The notes beneath the pieces were generated by a model that was not told the origin of the DNA, ran no database searches, and was given only the letters and a program-made list of their open reading frames with translations. The position numbers and the translations under genes were made by a program. A stretch of DNA of 64,000 bases from Kordia algicida OT-1. GTDB lineage: Bacteria; Bacteroidota; Bacteroidia; Flavobacteriales; Flavobacteriaceae. This document shows positions 1 to 9,443 of the stretch, one piece after another (within the stretch, counting starts at the first letter, position 1; the number at the start of each line of letters is the position of its first letter). The DNA lies in contig NZ_DS544873.1 of assembly GCF_000154725.1 (NCBI RefSeq), positions 4,003,085 through 4,067,084 of the forward strand, read 5' to 3'.

Positions 1-472
1 GATGGGATTTCGCAGGATTTTACCATGCAGGGTTCAATTATGTGCAGAAAAATGTTGCGTGTACGCGAAAGTATCAATATTTCGATCAAATACGGAACAG
101 GATTGGCATTGGCTATTTTGCCATTATTATGTTTTTCCAGAACAAATTACAGCTGTTTTTACTACAGATGAAACCGTAATTCGCGACGCGCCAAATGCAT
201 TGCGTTGGGTTTTCTTAGTCACACCATTAATTGCTGTACAAATGATTGGTTCCGGATATTTTCAAGCTATTGGAAAAGCAGTTCCTGCGTTGTTACTTAC
301 GCTTACCAAGCAAGGATTTTTTCTCATTCCGCTAATTTTAATATTGCCACAATTTTATGGAATTTTTGGTGTTTGGGTTGCGTTTCCTATTGCCGATTTG
401 CTAGCAACTATTGTAACAGGTTGGTATTTAAATAGAGAAATAAGGCGAACGCTGAATGCTGAACAGGTATAA
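1..472 (+). CDS. MATE family efflux transporter, C-terminal fragment, frame-disrupted
   Basis: This is the tail of a multidrug and toxin extrusion (MATE) inner-membrane antiporter, cut by the window edge. From about position 137 to the stop one frame reads cleanly (PEQITAVFTTDE, then hydrophobic helices, ending LNAEQV). Upstream, recognisable MATE sequence is split over frames: GISQDF in frame 1, AGFNYVQKNV in frame 3, VRESINISIKYGTGLALAI in frame 1, FAIIMFF in frame 3, then frame 2. At least four apparent frame changes therefore fall within about 140 bases. That pattern fits poor-quality sequence at a contig end better than a functional gene, although a decayed copy is also possible. Family assignment is from motif recognition. 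Nothing can be said about substrate. Confidence 0.75.
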   Translation, partial: MGFRRILPCRVQLCAEKCCVYAKVSIFRSNTEQDWHWLFCHYYVFPEQITAVFTTDETVIRDAPNALRWVFLVTPLIAVQMIGSGYFQAIGKAVPALLLTLTKQGFFLIPLILILPQFYGIFGVWVAFPIADLLATIVTGWYLNREIRRTLNAEQV

Positions 473-490
473 AATTTTATCACAAAAAAA

Positions 491-519
491 TAAGCCGCTT
501 TTACATAAAAAGCGGCTTA
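491..519. terminator. Bidirectional hairpin terminator between convergent genes
   Basis: A perfect 12-bp stem (taagccgctttt / aaaagcggctta) with a 5-nt loop lies between the convergent MATE and metalloprotease genes. The A-rich run on its left supplies a U-tract for the minus-strand transcript, and the rightward transcript continues into an AT-rich stretch. Confidence 0.8.
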
Positions 520-544
520 CTTATATATAATTAAAATGTTGTAA

Positions 545-3500
545 TTATTGTACAATTACTTTTTTCGTAATGATATCTTTATCTGTTTTAAAGCTAACAA
601 AGTAGATTCCATCCGAAAGTTTTGCGGTTCCATTCCAATGAACAGATTGCGTGGTATTAGCTCTCGCTTCAATAGTAGTATTGTAGATTAAAATTCCATT
701 AAAACTACGAACTTCAATGTTAACAGGTAACGTTTCTGATGTAGTAACTTTAAACGTCATTTCACCATTATTTGGATTTGGTGCTACCTGAGCATCATCA
801 ATAGGTTTCACTGGTTCATGAGGTTCAGATGCTAGTCTTTCGCCACCAATACAAACTATTTCAGATGGTTGAGATGTAACACCTTCGCCACAAATAGCTC
901 TTACGACAACAGCAGAACATCTTAACTTTCCTAAAGATATATTTATACTTGTTTCCGTAGTTTCTCTTGTAGTTATTGAAACTGGATAATCACATCTACA
1001 GTCACTTGGCCATACACGAGCAGGTTCAACAATATATCCTGTAGCGCCAGGAACTGGATCCCAACTTATAGTACTTCCACTTACTTGAACGTTTGTCGGA
1101 GCAACCGTTTCACTACAAGGTGGCCACCACTGATCTAAGATATCACAACTTATTTCATCACATAGTTCGCAGCTTCCTTTTTCACCTGAGCGTTCACTTT
1201 GACATACACTACGTCCGTAGCAAACTTCGCCACAGTCAGAGATTACTTTATGAATTACAAAATAACATTTTCCATAAGCAGCATTATAAGAGAAATTTTC
1301 TCCTATTTGAAAACTTTCTGGTGTATATGGTCCGCCAGTTAAATTTGGACTGCTTAGTATATACCATTCATGTTGAAATGAACTATTGTATGTTTCATAA
1401 CTGACTGCTGAAAGATTAAATGTTTCGTTATTCACATGCTCTGGATCAAGGAAGAAATTCGCTTCAATAAAATCGTCACAGCAAGTCACTTTGAATGATT
1501 TTTCGACAGGAGTCCAAACCTCACATTCACTTAGATTCATAAAAGCAATGGTAAGAATGTATTCGCCTTCTGTGAAATATTTAGGGTTGTCAAGTGCAGC
1601 AAATTCTTCGGTAATATTCACTTCGTCCATTTCTCCAAAATACCATCCGATAGAGCCAAACCATTGTTTTTGACCATTTACAACTCTCCAAGCATGGATA
1701 TTGTATCTGCCTTCTCCCACGGTAGCGTTTCCATCGGCCCAAATATCTTCGCCAATACAGAACGTGTCTTTTTGTTCGTTGTTTTCATCTTCTAAATGAA
1801 AATCTGCTGGTTCTACGTAAAAAGGTTCAATAGCGATTCTCTTTTCTCGCCAACCGTAACAACCTTCTGTCCAAATTCCGTGCTTGATGTAATATCTTTT
1901 AGACATATCTAACCAGTTAAAGTTAGCAGTTTCACCATTTTGAATGCTTCCAATAGGTCCATCTACCGTATTTGCATCACTCACTTCACCTTGTGTATCT
2001 GTTTGATACAGTCCCCACCAATGGTTTTGAGGATCTAAATCTAATGCTTGTACCGATACTTTCCATGTTCCATCATCACAAATGACATTAATTTCAAAAT
2101 CTGGAGAATCTGTCACATCACATGGTGGTGGTGTTACCGTTACAACTCCTTCTGAAACATTATAAAAAATATTGTCTGAACATCTTACGATAATTCTACC
2201 GTTTGAGGTTATATTTCCAGGAACAATGATATCTTCTGATCCATCATTTTCAGTAGCTTCAGATAAAACAACATCCCAAGTAAATCCGCCATCTGTAGAA
2301 AGTAAAATGTCTACTTTTTCACAACTCACTGGCGCGCTATCTGTATTGGCAACATCCCATGTAACGGTTTGTGTTGTACCCTGAGCCCATGTTTGATTTC
2401 CTGATTGTGATGTGACCAAAAATGGTCCTGATCCGCCATCTGTGGTAACTCTCATTTCATCTACAGCTTGGCATCCCCAACCGAATCTGTTATCTCTTAC
2501 GGTAAAAGCAAAGTCCATCACACGTCCTACACTTGGTAAAACTTCCCATGTTGGAGTCGTGCCATTTAAAACTGCTGGTAAATTAGGAAAGAAACGAGTT
2601 TCGGTAGCTAATGGTTGAATTGATCGAAACATAGGTCCTTGTGCATTTGTAGTTGCTGGTGGCATTGTAGCACCAACTTCGTTATCTATTTGTTCCCAAG
2701 CATACGTTGAAGCTTCAGAAGCTTCTCCTGTTAAGAAAAATGGTGTTGATCTTGGAATAGTTCTATTAATACCTGCGTTTGCTGTTGGATTGGAATTGTT
2801 TGAGTTGATAATGTTTCCACAAGTGCTATTTCCGTTAATAATGTTGTCATACATTTCTTCAATGCTGACAGTGTGGAAATAATCATCACTATTTGCTTGT
2901 ACATTTGCTGGGCAAATTCCAGCATATCCCATAATTGTTGAAGCACTACCAGGTTCTACAGCAGTAGCTCCATTTCTTTGACAATTATTATTCTGTGTAT
3001 GATTTGCACCAAATTGATGTCCCATTTCATGGCTTACAAAATCAACATCAAAAACATCACCAATTGGAGAAGGTAAACCAGTTACTCCACGTGCTTTAGT
3101 ACTATTGTTACATGGAGAGTTAAGTGTTGCAATTCCGCCACCACCTGTGCTAAAAACGTGACCTATATCATAATTATTGCTACCAATAACGCTATTAATA
3201 TTTGATTGGTTTTCCCCGAGCATAGTACCTCCATTATTATTTGTGTATGGATCTGAACTTCCGTCCAAATAAATGATATCTTCATTATCTCCAATTAAAA
3301 TCATATGAATTGCCATTTCACGATTGTAAATTCCGTTTACTCTGGTCATCGTTACATTAATAGCCGCCATTGCGTCTGCTACCGTTCCTCCGTGAAACGT
3401 AGCATATTCTCCAGTACACGCGAGCGCTAGTCTAAAAGTTCTAATTTGGCAATCACCTAAATCTATTTCTGGAGCACCATTGGTAGGTTTATCTTTAAAA

Positions 3501-4027
3501 GAAGGAATGTTTTCAAAATCACAAGTAAAATTCTTTTGTATTGGAGTATCTTCTTTAAAATACACTTGATAATAATCAGATATTTCAATTTTAGAAATCG
3601 GATCTATCAAAATTGTTTTTCCGCCTAATATTTGTGCGTGAAATCCTTTTTGTGTAAATCCAAAAGCAATCGTTTTATTCGGATCGTCCATACTTACCCC
3701 TTTGTATGAATGAATTTCTGGAAATTTTGCAGCTAATTTTTCTTCCATAATTGGAAAATATTGCACTTCAAAAGTTTCCATTCCTGAATTTGGAAGTGGA
3801 ATGCTAAGCATTATTTTTTGACCTCTTGGAGCTTCCCTAAGACTCCTAAGATCATTTTTTAATGCAGGTTGATTCAGTTGTAGTACTCTGGCATTGGTTG
3901 GTGCTGAGTTTTGTTGTTTAATCGTTGTCGGTTTTCGTACATCCTGCCAATAGTTATCGAAGCTTCCCTGACTGAAGCCGCTAAAACTAAAGAGCACGAA
4001 AAGAATAAAGTAAAAGTTTTTTTTCAT
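545..4027 (-). CDS. Secreted reprolysin-like (M12B-type) zinc metalloprotease with T9SS type A sorting domain
   Basis: The 1160-aa protein begins with a signal peptide (MKKNFYFILFVLFSFSGFSQ). It carries the metzincin zinc site HEMGHQFGANH, with the three histidines at residues 333, 337 and 343 and the catalytic Glu at 334. Downstream are Cys-rich beta-sandwich stretches, a fibronectin-III-like segment near residues 985-1070 (APTNVQVSGSTISW), and a T9SS sorting domain over the last 75 residues (VAPNPNNGEM to KKVIVQ). It should be exported by Sec, cross the outer membrane through T9SS, and act as a surface or extracellular endopeptidase. It is monocistronic, divergent from the BNR gene at 4273 and convergent with the MATE gene. 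The family call is strong; the substrate is unknown. Confidence 0.88.
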   Translation of the reverse strand: MKKNFYFILFVLFSFSGFSQGSFDNYWQDVRKPTTIKQQNSAPTNARVLQLNQPALKNDLRSLREAPRGQKIMLSIPLPNSGMETFEVQYFPIMEEKLAAKFPEIHSYKGVSMDDPNKTIAFGFTQKGFHAQILGGKTILIDPISKIEISDYYQVYFKEDTPIQKNFTCDFENIPSFKDKPTNGAPEIDLGDCQIRTFRLALACTGEYATFHGGTVADAMAAINVTMTRVNGIYNREMAIHMILIGDNEDIIYLDGSSDPYTNNNGGTMLGENQSNINSVIGSNNYDIGHVFSTGGGGIATLNSPCNNSTKARGVTGLPSPIGDVFDVDFVSHEMGHQFGANHTQNNNCQRNGATAVEPGSASTIMGYAGICPANVQANSDDYFHTVSIEEMYDNIINGNSTCGNIINSNNSNPTANAGINRTIPRSTPFFLTGEASEASTYAWEQIDNEVGATMPPATTNAQGPMFRSIQPLATETRFFPNLPAVLNGTTPTWEVLPSVGRVMDFAFTVRDNRFGWGCQAVDEMRVTTDGGSGPFLVTSQSGNQTWAQGTTQTVTWDVANTDSAPVSCEKVDILLSTDGGFTWDVVLSEATENDGSEDIIVPGNITSNGRIIVRCSDNIFYNVSEGVVTVTPPPCDVTDSPDFEINVICDDGTWKVSVQALDLDPQNHWWGLYQTDTQGEVSDANTVDGPIGSIQNGETANFNWLDMSKRYYIKHGIWTEGCYGWREKRIAIEPFYVEPADFHLEDENNEQKDTFCIGEDIWADGNATVGEGRYNIHAWRVVNGQKQWFGSIGWYFGEMDEVNITEEFAALDNPKYFTEGEYILTIAFMNLSECEVWTPVEKSFKVTCCDDFIEANFFLDPEHVNNETFNLSAVSYETYNSSFQHEWYILSSPNLTGGPYTPESFQIGENFSYNAAYGKCYFVIHKVISDCGEVCYGRSVCQSERSGEKGSCELCDEISCDILDQWWPPCSETVAPTNVQVSGSTISWDPVPGATGYIVEPARVWPSDCRCDYPVSITTRETTETSINISLGKLRCSAVVVRAICGEGVTSQPSEIVCIGGERLASEPHEPVKPIDDAQVAPNPNNGEMTFKVTTSETLPVNIEVRSFNGILIYNTTIEARANTTQSVHWNGTAKLSDGIYFVSFKTDKDIITKKVIVQ

Positions 4028-4272
4028 GGTCTAACTTTTTATTGTTTTTTCCTACTCTGTTTTTATAAAGGCTTTTCGGATTCCGCCATAATTACTTATA
4101 TAAATAAGATCAACAGAACAGGTTTTGTTACCCATTTTTAAAGTTTTCATTGGTGTAGCATTAAAGAAAGATGTAGAAAAAAGCATGGTATACATCATAA
4201 AAAAGCGGAAATGCTAGCAAGCAAAAAGGAATATCCTTATTTTTAGTAGCTGAAACCAAACCAACCTAAAAA

Positions 4273-7200
4273 ATGCGAATCTTAACCATTCTCATGGCAC
4301 TATTTCTTACAGTAGGAAGCCAATTTGAAACACAAGCACAAACTTTTGATGAAACCTATTATAAAAACCTCGAATACCGATTGGTCGGTCCTTTCCGTGG
4401 AGGTCGAAGTGCTGCAGTAACAGGTGTTCCCAACAAACCAAATTTATTTTACTTTGGCGCAACAGGTGGCGGCGTTTGGAAAACTACCAACGGTGGACGT
4501 TCTTGGGAAAATATTTCTGATGGATTTTTCGGTGGAAGTATCGGTTCTATTACCGTTTCAAAAAGTGATCCGAATGTCATGTATGTTGGCGGTGGCGAAA
4601 AAACCGTGCGTGGAAACGTTTCTTCTGGTTACGGCGTTTGGAAAAGTGTTGACGCAGGAAAAACATGGACAGCTTCAGGATTAAAAAACTCAAGACATAT
4701 TCCAAGAATGGCAGTACATCCAATGAATTCAGACATTGTATATGCAGGCGTGATGGGAAATATTTATAAATCTTCTGATGAAAGAGGTGTTTACAAAAGT
4801 ACAGATGGCGGAAAAACATGGCGAAAAACACTTTTTGCCAATGCAGATGCTGGTGTGGTCGATTTAATCATGGATCCGACAAACCCGAGAATTTTATACG
4901 CTTCTACATGGCGCGTTCGCAGAACTCCATATAGCCTAAGTTCTGGTGGCGATGGTTCTGCTTTGTGGAAAAGTACCGATAGTGGTGAAACTTGGACAGA
5001 AATTTCTACCAAAAAAGGATTTCCTGAAGGAACACTTGGAATTATTGGTGTGACAGTTTCTCCATTAAACAACCAACGTGTTTGGGCAATTGTAGAAAAC
5101 AAAGACAAAGGCGGTTTGTACCGAAGTGAAGATGGTGGCGAAACATGGACACAAGTCAACAGCGAACGCAAACTACGTCAGCGCGCTTGGTATTACACAC
5201 GTGTATATGCCGATACTGAAAATGTAGATGTGGTGTATGTGTTGAACGTTCGTTATCATAAAAGTACCAATGGCGGAAAAACATTTAGTACGTACAACGC
5301 TCCGCATGGCGATCATCACGATTTGTGGATTGCACCCGAAAATCCAAAACGTATGATTATTGGTGATGATGGTGGCGCACAAGTTACCTATGATGGTGGC
5401 GAAACTTGGAGTACATACCATAATCAGCCAACATCGCAATTTTACAGGGTAACGACAGATAATAGCTTTCCATACAGAATTTATGTAGCACAACAAGATA
5501 ATTCTACCATACGAATTCCGCACAGAACAGATGGTTGGTCAATTTCAGACGACGATTGGGAAAGTACGGCAGGTGGCGAATCGGCACATATTGCAGTCGA
5601 TCCAAAAGATAACGACATTGTATATGGTGGAAGTTACGATGGTTTCCTCACCCGAAAAAATCATAAAACAGGAACGGTAAGAGCGATTAATGTTTGGCCA
5701 GACAATCCAATGGGACATGGTGCAGAAGGTATGAAATATCGCTTTCAGTGGAATTTCCCAATTATCTTCTCAAAACACAATCCAAACCGACTGTATACGT
5801 TTTCAAATCGTGTGCATGTGACTGAAAATGAAGGGCAATCGTGGGATGTTATCAGTCCAGATTTGACTAGAAACGATCCTGAAAAATTAAAATCTTCCGG
5901 TGGACCTATTACGCAGGATAACACTTCCGTGGAATATTACTGTACGATATTTGCCGCGCAAGAATCACCTTTAAAAGAAGGATTATTATGGGTTGGAAGC
6001 GACGATGGATTGATTCACGTAACACAAGATGGTGGAAAAACTTGGCAAAATGTGACGCCAAAAGGAATGCCAGAATGGATGATGATTAACAGTATTGAAC
6101 CTAGTGCTTTTGAGGCAGGAACATGTTATGTAGCTGGAACAAAATACAAAACAGGCGATTTTACTCCATACATTTACAAAACGACAGATTATGGAAAATC
6201 ATGGAGAAAAATTACCAACGGAATCAATGCAGAACACTTTACACGTGTTGTTCGTGAAGATCCAAAACGCAAAGGTTTACTCTACGCAGGAACAGAAACA
6301 GGCATGTATATTTCGTTTAACGATGGAAAAAATTGGCAATCGTTTCAGTTGAATCTTCCAATTGTTCCAATTACTGATTTAACGATAAAAGACAACAATT
6401 TAATCGTAGCTACACAAGGTAGAAGTTTGTGGATGATTGACGATTTAACCGTGATTCATCAGCAGTACGGAATTACCAAAAACAGCAACATTCTCTACAC
6501 GCCAAAAGATACGTACAGAATGCGTGGCGGTTCTCAAAAAGGAAGCAAAACTGAAGGAACGAATCATCCAAATGGTGTGATGACATATTTCTATTTGAAT
6601 GATTATGACGAAAAAGATGAGGTTTCGTTAACGTATATGGAAGCGAATGGTGATGTCATCAAAAAATTCAGCACAAAAAACAAAAAGAAAGATAAATTGA
6701 AAGTTGAAAAAGGAGGCAATCAGTTTGTGTGGAACATGACGTATAAAGGTACTGAAAAGTTAAAAGGAATGATTTTATGGTGGGCAAGTTTAAATGGTCC
6801 AAAAGCGGTTCCTGGAGAATACAAAGTAAAATTGACGATTAAAAAAGAAGGTTCAGATGCTGAGGAAATCATCAAACCATTTACTATTTTGGCTGATCCG
6901 AGAGCGGAAAGTACGTTGACAGACATGCAAAAGCAGTTCGACTTTATCAAAGATGTGAATGCAACGATGGACAATGCGCATAAATCCATCAAAAAAATTA
7001 GAAAAATTAACGCAAAATTGAGTTCTTTTGCAACGCAGTATAAAGACGACGAAAACGTAAAAGATTTGGTAGAAAAAGCCAAAGAATTGAAAAAGAAATT
7101 TACGTCGATTGAAGAAGCGTTGTATCAAACAAAAAATCGTAGTGGACAGGATCCGTTGAATTTCCCAATTCGTCTTACCAACAAATTAGGACATTTAAAT

Positions 7201-7380
7201 TCATTAGTAAGTATGGGCGATTTTGCACCAACCGAACAAGACATTGCGGTAAAAAATGAACTAACGCAGAAAATCAATAAAGAATTGACTGAATTTAACA
7301 ATTTGGTAGACACAGAAATTAAAGCGTTTAACGAAGCTTTTAATGCAAAAAAACTAAACTATCTATTCATAGAAGATTAA
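4273..7380 (+). CDS. Secreted BNR/Asp-box (sortilin VPS10-like) beta-propeller protein
   Basis: The 1035-aa exported protein has a signal peptide ending near QTQAQ-like residues 20-23. Residues 40-700 hold about ten Asp-box motifs of the form S/T-x-D-x-G-x-T-W, for example SVDAGKTWT, STDGGKTWR, SEDGGETWT and TQDGGKTWQ, which mark the turns of one or two beta-propellers as in sortilin/VPS10 and sialidase-like proteins. The C-terminal 300 residues form a beta domain (FVWNMTYKGTEKLKG) and then a Lys-rich helical region. There is no T9SS tail. Such proteins are often labelled glycosyl hydrolase, but no catalytic residues can be identified here, so enzymatic activity is unproven. The stop codon directly abuts the hemJ start, making it the first gene of a four-gene run. 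Confidence 0.82.
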   Translation: MRILTILMALFLTVGSQFETQAQTFDETYYKNLEYRLVGPFRGGRSAAVTGVPNKPNLFYFGATGGGVWKTTNGGRSWENISDGFFGGSIGSITVSKSDPNVMYVGGGEKTVRGNVSSGYGVWKSVDAGKTWTASGLKNSRHIPRMAVHPMNSDIVYAGVMGNIYKSSDERGVYKSTDGGKTWRKTLFANADAGVVDLIMDPTNPRILYASTWRVRRTPYSLSSGGDGSALWKSTDSGETWTEISTKKGFPEGTLGIIGVTVSPLNNQRVWAIVENKDKGGLYRSEDGGETWTQVNSERKLRQRAWYYTRVYADTENVDVVYVLNVRYHKSTNGGKTFSTYNAPHGDHHDLWIAPENPKRMIIGDDGGAQVTYDGGETWSTYHNQPTSQFYRVTTDNSFPYRIYVAQQDNSTIRIPHRTDGWSISDDDWESTAGGESAHIAVDPKDNDIVYGGSYDGFLTRKNHKTGTVRAINVWPDNPMGHGAEGMKYRFQWNFPIIFSKHNPNRLYTFSNRVHVTENEGQSWDVISPDLTRNDPEKLKSSGGPITQDNTSVEYYCTIFAAQESPLKEGLLWVGSDDGLIHVTQDGGKTWQNVTPKGMPEWMMINSIEPSAFEAGTCYVAGTKYKTGDFTPYIYKTTDYGKSWRKITNGINAEHFTRVVREDPKRKGLLYAGTETGMYISFNDGKNWQSFQLNLPIVPITDLTIKDNNLIVATQGRSLWMIDDLTVIHQQYGITKNSNILYTPKDTYRMRGGSQKGSKTEGTNHPNGVMTYFYLNDYDEKDEVSLTYMEANGDVIKKFSTKNKKKDKLKVEKGGNQFVWNMTYKGTEKLKGMILWWASLNGPKAVPGEYKVKLTIKKEGSDAEEIIKPFTILADPRAESTLTDMQKQFDFIKDVNATMDNAHKSIKKIRKINAKLSSFATQYKDDENVKDLVEKAKELKKKFTSIEEALYQTKNRSGQDPLNFPIRLTNKLGHLNSLVSMGDFAPTEQDIAVKNELTQKINKELTEFNNLVDTEIKAFNEAFNAKKLNYLFIED

Positions 7381-7932
7381 ATGGCTGCATATTACGACTA
7401 TATAAAATCCCTGCATTTAATATTTGTAGTGACCTGGTTTGCGGGATTATTTTACATTCCACGTTTGTTTGTATATCAAATAGAAGCGTTTCATAAACCT
7501 TCACCTGAAAAGGAAATTTTAGGCAAACAACTCAAGTTGATGGCAAAACGTTTGTGGTTTATCATTACGTGGCCATCATCTGTGCTTGCAACAATTTTTG
7601 CAGTGTTACTCATCATCATCACGCCAGCGTGGTTAGAACAAGGTTGGATGCACGTAAAACTAGGCTTTGTTTTGTTATTATTCATCTATCAATTTGTCAC
7701 GCACAAAATGTATAATGAGTTACAACACGATGAGGTAAAATACAGTTCAAACTTTATGCGATTGTGGAATGAAGGCGCAACATTTATCCTATTTGCAGTC
7801 GTTTTTTTAGTCATCTTAAAAAGTGCTATCAACTGGATTTTTGGCGTCATTGGAATTTTTGTTTTGGCAATTTTACTCATGCTAGGATTTAAGATTTACA
7901 AACGCATTCGCGAGAAAAACCCAGAAGCATAA
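7381..7932 (+). CDS. hemJ: HemJ-type protoporphyrinogen IX oxidase (CopD/UPF0093 family)
   Basis: The 183-aa membrane protein opens with the family signature SLHLIFVVTWFAGLFYIPRL, including the conserved His12, and contains four to five predicted membrane helices. HemJ oxidises protoporphyrinogen IX to protoporphyrin IX in the inner membrane, the penultimate step of heme synthesis, in bacteria without HemG or HemY. The ATG follows the upstream TAA with no intervening base, so translational coupling to the BNR gene is likely. Its neighbours are not heme genes. The assignment rests on family signature and length, which match well. Confidence 0.86.
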   Translation: MAAYYDYIKSLHLIFVVTWFAGLFYIPRLFVYQIEAFHKPSPEKEILGKQLKLMAKRLWFIITWPSSVLATIFAVLLIIITPAWLEQGWMHVKLGFVLLLFIYQFVTHKMYNELQHDEVKYSSNFMRLWNEGATFILFAVVFLVILKSAINWIFGVIGIFVLAILLMLGFKIYKRIREKNPEA

Positions 7933-7979
7933 TATTGGCTTGATTATTGTGCAAAAGCAAGGAAGATAAACAGATTTAC

Positions 7980-9437
7980 ATGAAATTAGCTAGACTTTCG
8001 TTACGTTCTCGAATATTTGCCTACATGATTCTCTTGATTCTTGTATCTTCTATTTTGATTGCTTTAGTTACAATACTGCAATATCGTGAGCAATCAAAAG
8101 ATTACCATGACGATCGTTTGGAGCGTAAAGAAGATCAGGTTCGTGCCAATGTAAAATACCTTATCAACAGAGAAACAACGTATGAAGTAACTACTGAAAA
8201 TTTACAGTATATTTTTAAATACGAAATTTATAAAATATCTGATGTTCACAACATAACGATTAATATTTACGATTTAGAAGGCGAATTTATATTGACATCA
8301 GATACTTCTATCAGAAGTGAAGGTATTGTAGAATGTTTGCCCGCCAAAGTATTAAACGGTTTGCAAAAAGACTATGAAAGTCACTTTATCGATGATATTA
8401 TTGTAGAAAATAATGTAGAATATCAATCGTCTTACACCATTATTGAAGATGCAAAATCAAAACCTATTGGTATCTTAAACTTGCAGTATGAACGTGTCGA
8501 TTCATTTACCAATAAAGAACTAAGGGAATTTTTAGCACGCTTAGGATTGACCTACTTAATCATGCTCGTAATTGCGGTTATCTTTGCTTATTTTGTATCT
8601 AAATACATTACAAAATCACTTAAAAAAATTGGAGAAAAGTTAGATCAAACTCGATTGAACAAACGCAATGAGAAAATTATTGTAGACAATGCCGGTGAAG
8701 AAATCTATAACCTAATCAACGCCTATAATGGTATGATTGATGAACTTGATGAAAGTGCGGTAAAACTGGCAAAAAGTGAGCGTGAACAAGCTTGGCGCGA
8801 AATGGCAAAACAAGTGGCACACGAAATTAAAAATCCGCTAACACCAATGCGTTTGACAGTACAAAGTTTTCAACGAAAATTTGATCCAGAAGATCCAGAC
8901 ATTCTTCAAAAAGTAGATGAATATTCAAAAACATTGATTCAGCAAATTGATACCATGAGCAGTATCGCTTCGGCATTTTCTAACTTTGCAAAAATGCCTG
9001 CACAGCAAAATGAAATGCTCAATATTGTTGAAGTAACACGTTTGGCAATGGATCTTTTTAACGAAGATTACATCAATTATTCGTACGAAGAAGAAGAAAT
9101 TATTGTAAAATTTGATCGTACACAGTTAATTCGTGTGATAACAAACTTGGTAAAAAATGCCATACAAGCAATTTCTGAAGAACGTACACCGCGTATTGAT
9201 GTTCGCGTATTTGAGCATAACGAAAGCGTGATGATTACTGTAAAAGATAACGGAATCGGAATTACAAAAGAAAACGAACCAAAAATATTTGAGCCAAAAT
9301 TCACCACAAAAAGTAGTGGAATGGGATTAGGGCTCGGAATGGTAAAAAATATTGTGGAAACTTATGATGGAAGTATTACTTTTACATCAGAAGAAAATGT
9401 GGGCACAACTTTTACAGTGTCTTTTCCAAAAACATAA
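7980..9437 (+). CDS. Membrane sensor histidine kinase (HAMP-HisKA-HATPase, NtrY-like)
   Basis: From the ATG at 7980 the protein has 485 residues; a longer TTG reading from 7947 adds an unlikely charged leader. There is an N-terminal membrane helix (about residues 12-34), an extracytoplasmic sensor of about 140 residues, a second helix near residues 175-200, and a HAMP linker. The HisKA box QVAHEIKNPLTPMRLT has phospho-accepting His281. HATPase boxes follow: NLVKNAIQAI (N box), DNGIGI (G1) and GMGLGLGMVKNI (G2). The layout resembles NtrY-type kinases. No response regulator lies nearby, so it is an orphan kinase. It sits 47 nt after hemJ and 6 nt before the crotonase gene, suggesting one transcript. 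Confidence 0.88.
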   Translation: MKLARLSLRSRIFAYMILLILVSSILIALVTILQYREQSKDYHDDRLERKEDQVRANVKYLINRETTYEVTTENLQYIFKYEIYKISDVHNITINIYDLEGEFILTSDTSIRSEGIVECLPAKVLNGLQKDYESHFIDDIIVENNVEYQSSYTIIEDAKSKPIGILNLQYERVDSFTNKELREFLARLGLTYLIMLVIAVIFAYFVSKYITKSLKKIGEKLDQTRLNKRNEKIIVDNAGEEIYNLINAYNGMIDELDESAVKLAKSEREQAWREMAKQVAHEIKNPLTPMRLTVQSFQRKFDPEDPDILQKVDEYSKTLIQQIDTMSSIASAFSNFAKMPAQQNEMLNIVEVTRLAMDLFNEDYINYSYEEEEIIVKFDRTQLIRVITNLVKNAIQAISEERTPRIDVRVFEHNESVMITVKDNGIGITKENEPKIFEPKFTTKSSGMGLGLGMVKNIVETYDGSITFTSEENVGTTFTVSFPKT

Positions 9438-9443
9438 ACAACC

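Noticed and set aside
3911-4141. 76-aa plus-strand ORF upstream of the BNR gene
   Set aside because: It lies mainly antisense to the start of the metalloprotease gene and its translation has no signal peptide or family features; it is a shadow of the real gene.
7947-7979. N-terminal extension of the sensor kinase from a TTG
   Set aside because: It adds a charged 11-residue leader before the obvious membrane segment; the ATG at 7980 gives the normal layout.
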